A DNA stretch of 64,000 bases, taken from Verrucomicrobiota bacterium. Its GTDB lineage: Bacteria > Verrucomicrobiota > Verrucomicrobiia > Chthoniobacterales > UBA10450. Location of the stretch: the NCBI GenBank assembly GCA_003219415.1, contig QHOS01000024.1:1-64000 (forward strand), given 5' to 3'. The notes beneath the pieces are model-generated. The model did no database searches, was not told the origin of the DNA, and saw nothing but the letters and a program-made list of their open reading frames with translations. A program made the position numbers and the translations under genes. The stretch's first letter is position 1. Each line of letters starts with the position of its first letter. Positions 44,134 to 53,439 of the stretch are shown in pieces.

Positions 44134-45078
44134 TCAGTGATCCCTGATCGGTGATCGGATAATACGCGCGCCTTGGTTATCGGCACGCGTGACGATTGTA
44201 CGCGACAGTGACGACCGGGCGGCACGCTTCATCGCCGCAGCAACCCGATCTGGCTGTTGCAACGTGATCGCGCAGATTGTCGAGCCGCTGCCGCTAAGGA
44301 AAGCGCCAAGCGCACCTGCTTTTTCGGCACCGGCGATGACCCCTGGAAGAAACGAAATCAGTTTTCCCCGAAACGGCTGATGCAAATAATCTGCAAAAGC
44401 GCCGCGCAGTTTTTGGTAATCTTTTGAGGCGAAGGCAGCGGCAATCGCACACGCATTTGCACAATTTGCAACCGCGGCGGCATGCGAAATTTTCGATGGC
44501 AGAAGCTTTCGCGCGATCGAAGTTCGAATTTCAAGGTCTGGAACCAGTAAAACGAAGTACAAACGCGGGGAAACTTCGAAGCGTTGAAACATAGGGACGC
44601 CGCGCTGTCCCAAACGTCCGCCAGTCACACGGACTCGTCCCGTGACGAGCTTTTGGGAGTCGACGCAGCGCACCGAACTTGCCACTACCGTAAACCCACC
44701 AAAAGCTGCCGGTGCAGCGTTATCAGGGTGACCTTCCAAGTCAGCGCACAATTGGAAAATCGTCAGTCGGCCGAGCGGATTGCCACTGAGCTGGTTGAGC
44801 GCATACAAAATACCGAGGCGAATGGTTGCACTGCTGCCAAGGCCACGCGAACGCGGAATTTTTTCTACGATCGAAAAAGAAAACGGAAAGGCGCGGCGAC
44901 GTGCCTGTTTGAAAAACCGGCCGGCTGCCTGCGAGACAATTTGAGGATGGGGTTGTTCGCGCGATCGACAGCGAGTAACTGTTACGCTGTTATAAATGCG
45001 CAGTGCGACACCGAGGCAATCGAAACCAGGACCGAGATTCGAGGTGCTCGCCGGAACGCGAACGGTAACTTGCTGCAT
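44134..45078 (-). CDS. thrB: Homoserine kinase
   Basis: About 314 residues of a GHMP kinase. Homoserine kinase phosphorylates homoserine for threonine synthesis. The start is VRVPASTSNLGPGFDCLGVAL, then PRSRGLGSSATIRLG (ATP loop), EGHPDNAAPAAFGG and GAFLSGSGSTICA. I use ATG 45078 (MQQVTVRVPAST) since ORF start 45252 overlaps the divergent methyltransferase and adds unconserved sequence. Length is normal. It leads into lpxK on the same strand. Confidence 0.9.
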   Translation of the reverse strand: MQQVTVRVPASTSNLGPGFDCLGVALRIYNSVTVTRCRSREQPHPQIVSQAAGRFFKQARRRAFPFSFSIVEKIPRSRGLGSSATIRLGILYALNQLSGNPLGRLTIFQLCADLEGHPDNAAPAAFGGFTVVASSVRCVDSQKLVTGRVRVTGGRLGQRGVPMFQRFEVSPRLYFVLLVPDLEIRTSIARKLLPSKISHAAAVANCANACAIAAAFASKDYQKLRGAFADYLHQPFRGKLISFLPGVIAGAEKAGALGAFLSGSGSTICAITLQQPDRVAAAMKRAARSSLSRTIVTRADNQGARIIRSPIRDH

Positions 45079-45173
45079 TCGGAGACGGAGTGTAGCGACG
45101 CCCGGCTTCAGCGGCAACCGATCCGTTAGGCCATGCCGAATCGAAAGTATGCCCGTAGGTACGGCTAACGAAA

Positions 45174-46085
45174 ATGAGTCCTGGCTGGATTGATGCAAGC
45201 TTGTTTCGCGATTTCCAAGCCGAGGGGACGGCCGCGCATCGGCTCTGCACAATGGAGGATGGCTGGGTGGAGCGCTTCGGGCACGACATTCTCATCTCGT
45301 TCAAGCGAGTCCTGGTTCGCGAGCGGCTCATTCAGGAATTGAAGGAATGGGCAGATGGTATCCCTTTCAAGTTTGAACGCATTTTCGCCCGATTCGTTCC
45401 TCGAAAAAGTGAACAACGCGAACCGCCTCGGCTCATATGTGGGAACCCGACTGAAAATCTACAGACGATCGCTACCGAGCGACGTTTGAAATTTGGGATC
45501 GACTTCGGCGCGGGCTTCTCCGTGGGCCTATTTCCAGATCAGAGAGAAAATCGCAGCTTTGTCCGTCACATCGCGCCCAAGCGCCTGTTGAACTGCTTTG
45601 CCTATACCTGCTCCTTTTCTGTGAGCGCGGGCTACGTCGGAGCAACAACTCTCAACATCGACCTTTCCAAAAAATCTCTGGCACGCGGACGCGAAAATTT
45701 TGCGCTGAATAGCCTTTCCACTACGGGTCATCGCTTCATCAACGATGATGTGATGGCGGTATTACCGCGGTTAGCGGGGAAAGGTGAGAAATTTGACGTC
45801 ATCATTCTCGATCCGCCAACTTTTTCGCGCTCACCTGGAGGAAAAACCTTTCACGTCGAAGACGATTTCGAAAAATTACTGGTTGATTCCCTCGAACTGA
45901 CAGAACGAAGCAGCCATGTTCTAGTCTCGACTAATTGCTCTACATTAGGTGAGCATGCGTTGGAAGTGATGGCCCGCTACGGACTCAAGGCAGCACGCCG
46001 CGCCGGCACACTGCGCCGATCGCCTCCACTGCCTGATTTCCCACCCGGCACAGGTGCAAGCTCGATTTGGCTGACCTTGCGCTGA
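45174..46085 (+). CDS. Class I SAM-dependent rRNA methyltransferase
   Basis: A 303-residue protein similar to RlmI/RlmK-type 23S rRNA cytosine methyltransferases. The N-terminal part (residues 1-110) resembles the EEHD/PUA-like lead. The methyltransferase core has LNCFAYTCSFSVSAGYVGA, NIDLSKKSLARGRENFALN and FDVIILDPPTFSRSPGG (motif IV). Its start overlaps nothing once thrB is trimmed. The gene is divergent from thrB. Target position is inferred from family, not seen. Confidence 0.85.
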   Translation: MSPGWIDASLFRDFQAEGTAAHRLCTMEDGWVERFGHDILISFKRVLVRERLIQELKEWADGIPFKFERIFARFVPRKSEQREPPRLICGNPTENLQTIATERRLKFGIDFGAGFSVGLFPDQRENRSFVRHIAPKRLLNCFAYTCSFSVSAGYVGATTLNIDLSKKSLARGRENFALNSLSTTGHRFINDDVMAVLPRLAGKGEKFDVIILDPPTFSRSPGGKTFHVEDDFEKLLVDSLELTERSSHVLVSTNCSTLGEHALEVMARYGLKAARRAGTLRRSPPLPDFPPGTGASSIWLTLR

Positions 46086-46133
46086 CAGCTCGATGCGCGC
46101 AGGACAGGATCAGAATCCGAATCATTAAACGAA

Positions 46134-46415
46134 ATGGACCGATCAACTGCTGAAGTCGCCGCTGAATTTCCGGAACGCGGACTGCATTGGGTGAAAGAAC
46201 AGGTCGAGACAGCTCTGAGCGAAACTGAGAATTACATTCGCGAAAAACCGGCACAGTCACTTCTGTGCGCGTTTATGGCCGGCTACATTTTGAACCGGCT
46301 GCCGCTGGGCCGAATTCTGGGTGGTCTTTTTCGATTGCTCGTTGTGGCATTGAGGCCCGCTATTCTGATTTACGGTGCCGCCAAGCTGTATCAGGCGGCG
46401 CAGGAAGAAGAATGA
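46134..46415 (+). CDS. Small protein with C-terminal membrane helices
   Basis: A 93-residue protein with an amphipathic N-terminal helix (VKEQVETALSETENYIREKPAQSLLCAFMAGYILNRLPLG) and a hydrophobic C-terminal part (LLVVALRPAILIYGAAKLYQAA). The layout resembles DUF883/ElaB-type membrane-associated proteins: a coiled-coil then a short membrane segment. Family identity is uncertain. It lies 48 bp after the methyltransferase. Confidence 0.7.
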   Translation: MDRSTAEVAAEFPERGLHWVKEQVETALSETENYIREKPAQSLLCAFMAGYILNRLPLGRILGGLFRLLVVALRPAILIYGAAKLYQAAQEEE

Positions 46416-46452
46416 TGCTGTAAGCGGAACCGGCTGCGGCAAGCGCTGAGCT

Positions 46453-46489
46453 CCTGATCGGCGTTTGACACAGACGCCGCTACATCAGG
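46453..46489. terminator. Two-level hairpin after the small membrane protein gene
   Basis: An inner stem GGCGTTTG-aca-CAGACGCC (46460-46478) is enclosed by CCTGAT ... ATCAGG (46453-46489). It ends inside the dodecin gene stop (46485-46487) and sits between convergent genes. Closely matches the palindrome at 36702-36720. Confidence 0.5.
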
Positions 46490-46694
46490 CCTCCAAGGTG
46501 AAACCAATCTTGAGTGTCACCTGCCAATGACCGACCTTGCCGTTTTCGATGTATCCGCGTGTCTCAGTCACCTCAAACCACCGCATATTACGGACGGTTT
46601 TCTCGGCGCGTGCCAGCGCATTCGTTATTGCGTCTTCAAATCCGTTCGGCGAAGAGCCGACGACCTCAATCTTTTTGTAAACATGGTCAGACAT
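46485..46694 (-). CDS. Dodecin
   Basis: A 69-residue dodecin: [42 protein letters not shown]... The dodecamer binds flavin in pairs, with the conserved Trp in NMRWFEV stacking on the ring, and serves as flavin storage in the cytoplasm. ATG 46694 is the standard start; ORF start 46748 adds unrelated residues. It sits in the region with flavin-using genes but is not in an operon with them. Confidence 0.9.
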   Translation of the reverse strand: MSDHVYKKIEVVGSSPNGFEDAITNALARAEKTVRNMRWFEVTETRGYIENGKVGHWQVTLKIGFTLEA

Positions 46695-46790
46695 GGGCCC
46701 ATTATTTCCTGAGAGCGTCGGGAAAAACAATAAAAAGGCGAGTCTCACCTGGCACGGAGATCTTGTCGGTGGGAGCCGGCGGGCGGCCTC

Positions 46791-46817
46791 GCTTGCCGAG
46801 TCGCAAGCAAATTTGCT
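46791..46817. repeat. Two short palindromes before the secreted ORF
   Basis: GCTTGC-cgagtc-GCAAGC (46791-46808) is followed by the perfect palindrome AGCAAATTTGCT (46806-46817). The surrounding G-rich sequence resembles 12117-12153. It lies 36 bp upstream of the next GTG start and could be a regulatory site or repeat. Confidence 0.35.
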
Positions 46818-46852
46818 TTACAAACCCATTGTAATTTCGGCAGCCTCGCCGC

Positions 46853-47371
46853 GTGGGGAAATCGCTGGCGATCTCAGTATCACTGCTGCTGACTGCTCTT
46901 TCCTGCCTGCGCGCTCAGGACCAAGAGCGCAAGCTCGTCGATCGCCTGCTGAGGCCGGACATGACTCTGCAAAGCAGCGAACAGAAGAAGAAATTCATCG
47001 CTGATGGCACATCAATAAACAAGAAGGCGAGGGTCGGTACGTTTTACGTCGAGAAAAAATCTAAGTCGAAAACGTTTTTCGGAACACGTGAACTCTCGAC
47101 GCAGGAGTTCACTTCCCAGCCTTTCCACGGTAGCCGCAGCGCATTTCAGAATTCATCGCAGCAAGCCGCGGGAAATTCTCGACTTGCTTATCCCACTCAA
47201 TCAGCCCGCGGACCTCGTGACGCCCCTCAATCCGACAAAAAGGTTGCTAGCCACGCATACGCAGAGAACCGACCTTTTCTGGATCAGGGTAAGAGCCAAA
47301 AGTCGCTCAACCGGCAAAACGCACCGCTCACGATCGACCAAGTGCGCGAGTTGCTGAACAAAAACAAGTAG
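46853..47371 (+). CDS. Secreted protein of unknown function
   Basis: A 172-residue protein with a signal peptide (MGKSLAISVSLLLTALSCLRAQ) from GTG 46853. The mature part is rich in Ser, Gln, Lys and Arg with no hydrophobic core (KSKTFFGTRELSTQEFTSQPFHGSRSAF, SSQQAAGNSRLAYPTQSARGP), so it is probably disordered or loosely folded. The C-terminal APLTIDQVRELLNKNK may form a helix. No family recognised. Directly upstream of tyrS. Confidence 0.7.
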   Translation: MGKSLAISVSLLLTALSCLRAQDQERKLVDRLLRPDMTLQSSEQKKKFIADGTSINKKARVGTFYVEKKSKSKTFFGTRELSTQEFTSQPFHGSRSAFQNSSQQAAGNSRLAYPTQSARGPRDAPQSDKKVASHAYAENRPFLDQGKSQKSLNRQNAPLTIDQVRELLNKNK

Positions 47372-47400
47372 CGCGCGGGCCGGGCGCGCTATTGTTGATC

Positions 47401-48576
47401 ATGCAACCGGATGAAGTTCTGGCGTTGCTAAAGCAAGGCGCCGCGCAACTCATCGACGAAAAAGAACTGCGCGAAAAACTCGCCCTTGGCCGGCCGTTGC
47501 GTGTGAAATTAGGTGTCGATCCAACCACCTCCGACATTCACCTTGGGCACACAATTGTTTTGCGAAAACTGCGGCAGTTTCAAGACCTGGGGCACCAAGC
47601 AATTCTAATCATCGGCGATTTCACGGGAATGATTGGCGACCCGAGTGGTCGATCTGTGACAAGGCCACAATTGACGCACGATGACGTCCAAGCGAATGCG
47701 GCGACTTACCGCGAGCAGGCTTTTAAGATTCTCGATCCGGAGCGAACAGAAACCGTCTGCAACGGCGACTGGTTTCGAGCCATGTCGTTTGAAGATGTTA
47801 TTCGACTCAATAGCCGGGTGACGTTGCAGCAAATGTTGCAGCGCGAAGACTTCAAGACGCGAATCGATAACGAGCAATCGATTCGCGCTCACGAAATTCA
47901 ATATCCAATCATGCAGGGCTGGGATTCGGTAATGGTAAAGGCTGACGTGGAACTTGGGGGAACGGACCAGCTCTTCAACATCCTAATCGGGCGCGATTTC
48001 CAAAAAGAGGAAGGGTTGCCGCAGCAGGTTGTTTTTCTGCTCCCGATTCTCGAGGGGTTGGATGGCTCCAGGAAAATGAGTAAGAGCCTCGGCAACTTTG
48101 TCGGAATTAACGAACCGGCCTCGGAGATGTTCGGGAAACTGATGAGCATCTCAGACGCTTTGATGGCGCGATATTATGACTTGCTCCTGGGACGCACTCC
48201 ACCAGTTGAAGTGCATCCGCTCGAAGCCAAGAAGCAGCTCGCGTTCGAGATTGTTCAGACGTACCACTCGCCTGCTGTTGCTCAAAAAGCGCTCAATGAA
48301 TGGAATACTCGCTTTAGCAAGCGCGATTTGGAACACGCCGATCTGCCTGCATTCTCAGTGATTTCAGCAGAGGGTCTACCAGCGGTGGCGCTCGTCTCGA
48401 AGATTTATCGGGAAGTATTCAATCTGGAAAAATCGCGCAGCGAAGCCTCGCGGCTGATTAAACAGGGAAGCGTAGAAATCGACGGAGCGAAAATTCGCGA
48501 CCCTAAAGCCACACTTACCCTTAAGTCAGGTCAAACTCTTCGCCTCGATAGAAAACACGCCGTGCGGGTGCACTGA
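47401..48576 (+). CDS. tyrS: Tyrosyl-tRNA synthetase
   Basis: A 391-residue class I aminoacyl-tRNA synthetase that charges tRNA-Tyr. HIGH-like DIHLGHTI near residue 47, KMSKS in SRKMSKSLGN near 225, and a C-terminal S4 RNA-binding domain (LIKQGSVEIDGAKIRDPKATLTLKSGQTLR). It belongs to the TyrS-2-like group with the longer insertion DVELGGTDQLFNILIGRDFQ. ATG 47401 is used rather than the TTG at 47392. No T-box leader is seen upstream. Confidence 0.95.
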   Translation: MQPDEVLALLKQGAAQLIDEKELREKLALGRPLRVKLGVDPTTSDIHLGHTIVLRKLRQFQDLGHQAILIIGDFTGMIGDPSGRSVTRPQLTHDDVQANAATYREQAFKILDPERTETVCNGDWFRAMSFEDVIRLNSRVTLQQMLQREDFKTRIDNEQSIRAHEIQYPIMQGWDSVMVKADVELGGTDQLFNILIGRDFQKEEGLPQQVVFLLPILEGLDGSRKMSKSLGNFVGINEPASEMFGKLMSISDALMARYYDLLLGRTPPVEVHPLEAKKQLAFEIVQTYHSPAVAQKALNEWNTRFSKRDLEHADLPAFSVISAEGLPAVALVSKIYREVFNLEKSRSEASRLIKQGSVEIDGAKIRDPKATLTLKSGQTLRLDRKHAVRVH

Positions 48577-48634
48577 TCGACAGCACGCGCAACGCGGCGC
48601 GAACGGCACTCCACTGTTTCAGACACTGGCTTTG

Positions 48635-49087
48635 TCAGGCGGTGGCCGTTTGGAACATCGGCAGAACGCGCGCATGATCCAGGTAACTGGCAGCGATGCC
48701 TTCAAAGTGCGCACGGATACTGCGCAGTTCGGCGGTGACAAAATTGTCGACAAAATGCAAGCGCCGATCCAGCCAGGCAAACAGCTTATTCTTGATGTCG
48801 TAGTGAACCGCTAGCGTGACTTCGGTGCAATTTGGCCGAATCTCAGCAAAATCAACGATGCCCATCAGCGCAATATTTCCGCCGACGGACTCGAACGCGT
48901 ATTGGTCAGATGAGTCGCTCTCCACCGACAGGAGGACTGTATGGGCTTCAAAGCCCAACGGGCCTCGGAAGCTGAAATCGACCGTCTTGGACGAAGTCAC
49001 AGTTGCCCGTGTGACCATCAGAAACTGCCGCCGATACGACTGAATGCTGGCAAGACGTGCTTTGCACTCTGCCACCGGTTGACTCAT
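48635..49087 (-). CDS. SRPBCC-like protein, unknown ligand
   Basis: A 150-residue protein that may have a START/Bet v1-like helix-grip fold: GGNIALMGIVDFAEIRPNCTEVTLAVHYDIKNKLFAWLDRRLHFVDNFVTAELRSIRAHFEGIA reads like its last strands and long C-terminal helix. I do not recognise a specific family. ATG 49087 (MSQPVAECKARL) is preferred to ORF start 49111. It follows bioD on the same strand after 150 bp. Confidence 0.6.
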   Translation of the reverse strand: MSQPVAECKARLASIQSYRRQFLMVTRATVTSSKTVDFSFRGPLGFEAHTVLLSVESDSSDQYAFESVGGNIALMGIVDFAEIRPNCTEVTLAVHYDIKNKLFAWLDRRLHFVDNFVTAELRSIRAHFEGIAASYLDHARVLPMFQTATA

Positions 49088-49237
49088 GTGTAAGGTTTTT
49101 TGTAAGAGCATAAAAATAAACGATTTTTTGGGATAAAGAGAGCAACAGGGATGCCAATCTCATTTCCCAGTAGGAGCGCACACAGAATCCCGAGGAAAGT
49201 GTTCGTTTTTTTTACAACTCTGTATCGACACGACACG

Positions 49238-49888
49238 CTAGGAGTCGATCGTCGAATCCAGCATAAGTCGCCAGTCAGCAGGCAATTCCGTAAGGTTTTC
49301 CCCTAGTCCGCAGAGCACTGGAACATCCAGAATTTTTCTGAGAATATCGGCATTGGTCAGAGCCGCTATGTCGCCCGTATCTTGCGCGTTGTTCAATACA
49401 AGCCCCACACAACGGAGTCCGTCTCCCACAACGCTTTGGACAGTGAGCGCCGCGTGATTGAGACAACCGAGTCGATTGTATGCGACCGCTAGGACTGGCA
49501 GCTCCATCGCCACAGCCAGGTCACTGATGAAATAATCAGGACGAATCGGTACCATCCAGCCGCCTGCCCCTTCGACGATGACGTGTTCAACCCGGTTCTG
49601 AAGAGCATGAAAAGCAGCGAGGATATCTTCGATATGGATATTCGTTTTCTCAACCAGGCTGCCCACGATAGGCGCCGCAGGCGTTTTTAACCAAACCGGA
49701 TTGATATCTTCGATTGTCAGACCGTCACAACCAGCGGCTAGTAGAAGCTCCGCATCCCGACGGTCTCCGCAGCAGATCGGTTTCATTCCGGCACAGGACG
49801 CGCCCGATGCGCGCAATAGCTGCAAAAGCCGGGTGGCAGTATACGTCTTGCCTACACCCGTGTCCGTCCCGGTGACGAACAGGCTCAC
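49238..49888 (-). CDS. bioD: Dethiobiotin synthetase
   Basis: A 216-residue P-loop ATPase that closes the ureido ring of dethiobiotin in biotin synthesis. FVTGTDTGVGKTYTATRLL (P-loop, residues 3-21), MKPICCGDRRDAELLL, EGAGGWMVPI and LGCLNHAALTVQSV are diagnostic. Length is normal. Its ATG overlaps the purQ stop by ATGA, so it is translationally coupled to purine genes; no other bio gene is in the window. Confidence 0.92.
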   Translation of the reverse strand: MSLFVTGTDTGVGKTYTATRLLQLLRASGASCAGMKPICCGDRRDAELLLAAGCDGLTIEDINPVWLKTPAAPIVGSLVEKTNIHIEDILAAFHALQNRVEHVIVEGAGGWMVPIRPDYFISDLAVAMELPVLAVAYNRLGCLNHAALTVQSVVGDGLRCVGLVLNNAQDTGDIAALTNADILRKILDVPVLCGLGENLTELPADWRLMLDSTIDS

Positions 49889-50622
49889 GCAACCTGCTTT
49901 ACGCGCTCTGATCTGCGCGCCGCGCGACTCGCGCTGATACTTTGCACCATTGACCGGAAGATCTTCGCACCATCCATACTGCCAAGTCGCGCATCCGATG
50001 CACGATCAGGATGAGGCATGAGTCCAAACACGTTTCGCTCGCGACTGCAGACGCCTGCGATGTTTTCGATCGACCCATTTGGATTTGCTTCCGGCACAAT
50101 GCAACCTTTGTTGTCAGTGTAACGCAAAATCACTTGTCGATTTGCGTTCAGCTCGCGCATTGTCGCTGCGTCTGCGAAGAAACAGCCTTCGCCGTGCGCT
50201 ACCGGCAGTCGGAGAAGTGTCCCCTTTGGGCAACCGTGAGTGAATGGTGAGTCATCCACTTCCACGCGGGTATTGACCATATCACACACGAAACGCAGCG
50301 AACGATTGCGAACCAGCGCGCCCGGCAGCAGACCGGCCTCGCATAAAACTTGGAATCCGTTACACGTCCCGAGGACAAGCTTCCCAGCGCGTGCCTCACT
50401 AATCACCGCCTTCATGATCGGTGAAAAGCGAGCAATGGCGCCGCAACGCAGGTAATCGCCGTATGCAAAGCCACCCGGCAGCACAATTGCGTCAAAATCG
50501 TCCAGGGAGGTTTCCTTGTGCCAAACGTATTCGGCGTGCAATCCGTCGAGTCCATTAATTGCCGCAAAACAATCCTGATCGCAATTTGAACCGGGAAACT
50601 GAATAACCGCGAATCTCATCAT
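49885..50622 (-). CDS. purQ: FGAM synthase glutaminase subunit
   Basis: A 245-residue class I amidotransferase, the glutaminase part of phosphoribosylformylglycinamidine synthase in purine synthesis. [13 protein letters not shown] at the start, [27 protein letters not shown] (catalytic Cys) and [11 protein letters not shown] (His) are present. ATG 50622 (MMRFAVIQ) is chosen over ORF start 50688, which would overlap the Pmp3-like gene. PurS is two genes upstream; purL is not in the window. Confidence 0.93.
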   Translation of the reverse strand: MMRFAVIQFPGSNCDQDCFAAINGLDGLHAEYVWHKETSLDDFDAIVLPGGFAYGDYLRCGAIARFSPIMKAVISEARAGKLVLGTCNGFQVLCEAGLLPGALVRNRSLRFVCDMVNTRVEVDDSPFTHGCPKGTLLRLPVAHGEGCFFADAATMRELNANRQVILRYTDNKGCIVPEANPNGSIENIAGVCSRERNVFGLMPHPDRASDARLGSMDGAKIFRSMVQSISASRAARRSERVKQVA

Positions 50623-50626
50623 CAAT

Positions 50627-50809
50627 TCAGTGCGCGGCAGCGCGCTGCTCCGCGTGATAATCATTGACGACCAGGCAAGCGTGAACAACGCCCGGAATCC
50701 AGCCCAGCAACGTCAAAACGAGGCTGAGAAAGAAACTGGCGATGCGACCTGTCAACAGCACCGCAAGCGGTGGCAACACAACGCAGAAAAAATATCGCAG
50801 CGCCTTCAT
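50627..50809 (-). CDS. YqaE/Pmp3-like small membrane protein
   Basis: A 60-residue protein with two membrane helices: YFFCVVLPPLAVLLTG and FFLSLVLTLLGWIPGVVHACLVV, then a basic C-terminus. LPPLAVLL and LGWIPGVVHA are the signature of the YqaE/Pmp3 proteolipid family linked to membrane potential and stress. Its ATG overlaps the purS stop by ATGA and it ends 4 bp before purQ starts, so it is embedded in the purine run. Confidence 0.85.
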   Translation of the reverse strand: MKALRYFFCVVLPPLAVLLTGRIASFFLSLVLTLLGWIPGVVHACLVVNDYHAEQRAAAH

Positions 50810-51108
50810 TTTCCTTTCCTCGCCTTTGGTTTGCGCAGTTGAGCGTTGGGCGTTTTCTTGTCCTCTTCGTCCTCCGCTTTTTTCAACTGGTAATCTTCAA
50901 TCACCGGATTTGAAAGCAAATCGCGACAGAGACCGCGCAATCGCGTTTCAAGATCACCATTTTGCCCATCGATATCTATCTCCATGTATTTCCCAATTCT
51001 AACGCTGCGGACTTCCGGCATGCCCAGGTGCCGCATGGCATCACGCACTGCATTACCCTGAGGATCGAGCACCACAGCCTTCGGCATGACGATGACCTTT
51101 GCTTTCAC
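50806..51108 (-). CDS. purS: FGAM synthase subunit PurS
   Basis: A 100-residue protein of the PurS family, which bridges PurL and PurQ in the multi-subunit FGAM synthase. The core is KAKVIVMPKAVVLDPQGNAVRDAMRHLGM and VRSVRIGKYMEIDI, then a charged tail (EDEEDKKTPNAQLRKPKARKGK) longer than usual. GTG 51108 is preceded by GGTGAAG, a good ribosome site. The track ORF start at 51420 adds 104 residues that only shadow the debranching gene's C-terminus. Confidence 0.88.
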   Translation of the reverse strand: MKAKVIVMPKAVVLDPQGNAVRDAMRHLGMPEVRSVRIGKYMEIDIDGQNGDLETRLRGLCRDLLSNPVIEDYQLKKAEDEEDKKTPNAQLRKPKARKGK

Positions 51109-51161
51109 TTCTTCACCATATTTGCCTGCGTCGTGCGAACAAGCGCAATTCAAAAACGGGA

Positions 51162-53339
51162 TTACTTCAAAACAACGACATCCAACGCTCCTTGGCGGCG
51201 AAGCACATTGACCCCGACGTCTCCTGCGTCGTGTCTGGTAAGCAAAAGATCCGCGCGCCCGTCTGCTACCTTTAATCCGCGGATCGTCACCTGTTGGAGG
51301 AAACGCGGTAAGACCGGCTTCGAGAACGTCAGTCTTCGTTCCGAAGCCGAAACGCTCAGGCCCAGGCAAGCTTCCAGCAGAAGAAACACAGCGGCCGACG
51401 CCCAGGATTGTGGAGCACAAGCTACAGGATACAACGTCGGGGCTTCACCGGGGCGTCTGGGGAAACCGCAAAACAGTTCGGGGAGACGGTGCAGATCAAA
51501 GAACAGGCTCGCATCGAGCAGACCAGCGAGGACGATCGCTGCCGATTCTTTCAGATCGTAGCGGGCGAACCCGGCGGCGATTAACGAGTTGTCATGGGGC
51601 CAGACCGATCCGTTGTGATACGACATCGGATTGTAACGCGCCTCGCTGGTAGCGACTGTCCGAATTCCCCAGCCGGAGAAGGACGTTTCATGTGTCAGTG
51701 TCGCAGCAATACGACGCGCATGCTCTGCGGATGCGATTCCGGCAAAAAGGCAATGACCCGCGTTCGACGTTCGTACCCTGCAGGGTTGCTTCCTGCCATC
51801 GAGCGCAAGCGCGTAGGTGGAAAGCTCATCACACCAGAAACTCTCTTCGAATCGTTGGAGGAGGGTTTTGGCTTGCTTCGACAAATCACGCGCCCGTGCA
51901 TCATCGCCGAAGAGCTCAGCCAATCCGGCCGCCGCCATCTTCGCAGCGTAAACGTAGCCTTGCACTTCGCACAGCGCGATCGGTCCCTCGGCAGAAGTGC
52001 CGTCCGCGTGGAAAACTGCGTCGTGAGAGTCCTTCCAGCCTTGATGAACAAGCCCAAGTTTCGATCTGCGAGTATATTCCACAAAGCCGTCGCCATCGAT
52101 GTCGCCATAATGATCGATCCATGCGAGCGCCCGCTCCACGTTCGGCCAAATTAACTCGACAAATGCGCGGTCACCGGTACGCCTGTAGTACGCGCCGGCA
52201 AGAATGATGAAAAGTGGGGTTGCGTCGATCGTTCCGTAATAACGCTTGAATGGAATCTCGCCCAGGACGGCCATCTCGCCCGCGCGTGTCTCGTGAAGGA
52301 TTTTGCCTGGTTGTGCATCTTGCTCGGCGTTCTCTGCATCCGCTTGCGTAGCAGCCAGGTACGCCAGAACGCCGCGCGCGAGGGTGGGATCGAACCACAT
52401 GCACTGGAGCGCGGTAATAATTCCGTCTCGCCCAAATTCCGTGCTAAACCACGGAACACCAGCGTAAGGATACGGCCCATACGGAGTTTCGGTCCGCATC
52501 ATTTCAAGATCGGCGAGCGAGCGATGCAACCAATCGTTGAATTGCTCATTTGAGGTAAAAATCAGAGGCTGCCGGGAATGCGCCAATTCCAACGCGGTCG
52601 CCGCCTCCTGGACGACCCTTTCATAACAAGGCTTGATCTGCCCTCGTGAGCCAGCATCCACTTCGCATGCGATTACCCATCGATAACTGGCGTCCTCGCC
52701 AGGCTCGAGCCGAATTTGGTAGTTGGCCGCAGATTCGCTTAACCGAGTGGGCGGCGGATCGAAAACGATTCGCGTTCGACGAGGTCGTCCATCCAATCCC
52801 TCGTATGCGAGCACAACCTCATCCTGCGCAATTTTTGTCTCTAACCGGCGGCCGCGGCGCTCCCGCATCGTGCCTCGCAATTCGAAAATGTCAGCGAAAT
52901 CGGCATCGAATTCGATCGAGAAAGAAAAATCCATTGCCGTCCGTCCGTAGTTATGAATTCGAAGCCGCTCCTGACACGTTCTCTTCCACAAAATCTTCGA
53001 GCGAAAGATGTGGATTATGCCTCGCGGGACCGCTGTCTCACCGTTGCGAAATACGTCCGGGTTTGTTGAATCCACCGCCAAAACAGCATTGTCTTCTCTG
53101 ACGGTGGAACTAAGCAACAGGGGCCGATCTTTCCCAAGCTTCAACGTCAAGCGGGACAAAAATCGGGTGTCCTGATAGTATATGCCAAGTTCGCCGGTAC
53201 CGAATGTGTCGATGTCGCCGAACCGATCGAACACCGCGAACGTGTCTCCCTGTTTGAGAACGCGGGTACGAACGTCGATGCGAGATGATGACGAGCGAAT
53301 GTAAAACGCGTCCCGGACGCGGATAACTTCCCTGGCCAT
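51162..53339 (-). CDS. Amylo-alpha-1,6-glucosidase (glycogen debranching type)
   Basis: A 725-residue enzyme with a glycogen debranching N-terminal beta domain (residues 1-250: TFAVFDRFGDIDTFGTGELGIYYQDTRFLSRL) and an alpha/alpha barrel C-terminal domain (PWFSTEFGRDGIITALQCMW, GEIPFKRYYGTIDATPLF, WKDSHDAVFHADG). The Asp/Glu pairs sit in FGRDG and GTIDAT. It likely removes alpha-1,6 branches from glycogen or a similar glucan in the cytoplasm. It precedes purS by 53 bp. Confidence 0.87.
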   Translation of the reverse strand: MAREVIRVRDAFYIRSSSSRIDVRTRVLKQGDTFAVFDRFGDIDTFGTGELGIYYQDTRFLSRLTLKLGKDRPLLLSSTVREDNAVLAVDSTNPDVFRNGETAVPRGIIHIFRSKILWKRTCQERLRIHNYGRTAMDFSFSIEFDADFADIFELRGTMRERRGRRLETKIAQDEVVLAYEGLDGRPRRTRIVFDPPPTRLSESAANYQIRLEPGEDASYRWVIACEVDAGSRGQIKPCYERVVQEAATALELAHSRQPLIFTSNEQFNDWLHRSLADLEMMRTETPYGPYPYAGVPWFSTEFGRDGIITALQCMWFDPTLARGVLAYLAATQADAENAEQDAQPGKILHETRAGEMAVLGEIPFKRYYGTIDATPLFIILAGAYYRRTGDRAFVELIWPNVERALAWIDHYGDIDGDGFVEYTRRSKLGLVHQGWKDSHDAVFHADGTSAEGPIALCEVQGYVYAAKMAAAGLAELFGDDARARDLSKQAKTLLQRFEESFWCDELSTYALALDGRKQPCRVRTSNAGHCLFAGIASAEHARRIAATLTHETSFSGWGIRTVATSEARYNPMSYHNGSVWPHDNSLIAAGFARYDLKESAAIVLAGLLDASLFFDLHRLPELFCGFPRRPGEAPTLYPVACAPQSWASAAVFLLLEACLGLSVSASERRLTFSKPVLPRFLQQVTIRGLKVADGRADLLLTRHDAGDVGVNVLRRQGALDVVVLK

Positions 53340-53439
53340 TACACGAGCACCTCCAACACGTTGTTCTGCCTGTTGTTGATTAGTCGCTTATAAACCCGCA
53401 CGTAACTACTAGCTCACGAGCAATTATTGTCGCTTGCCT

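Noticed and set aside
51109-51420. 104-residue N-terminal extension of PurS
   Set aside because: It overlaps the end of the debranching gene and does not match PurS, which begins at KAKVIVM.
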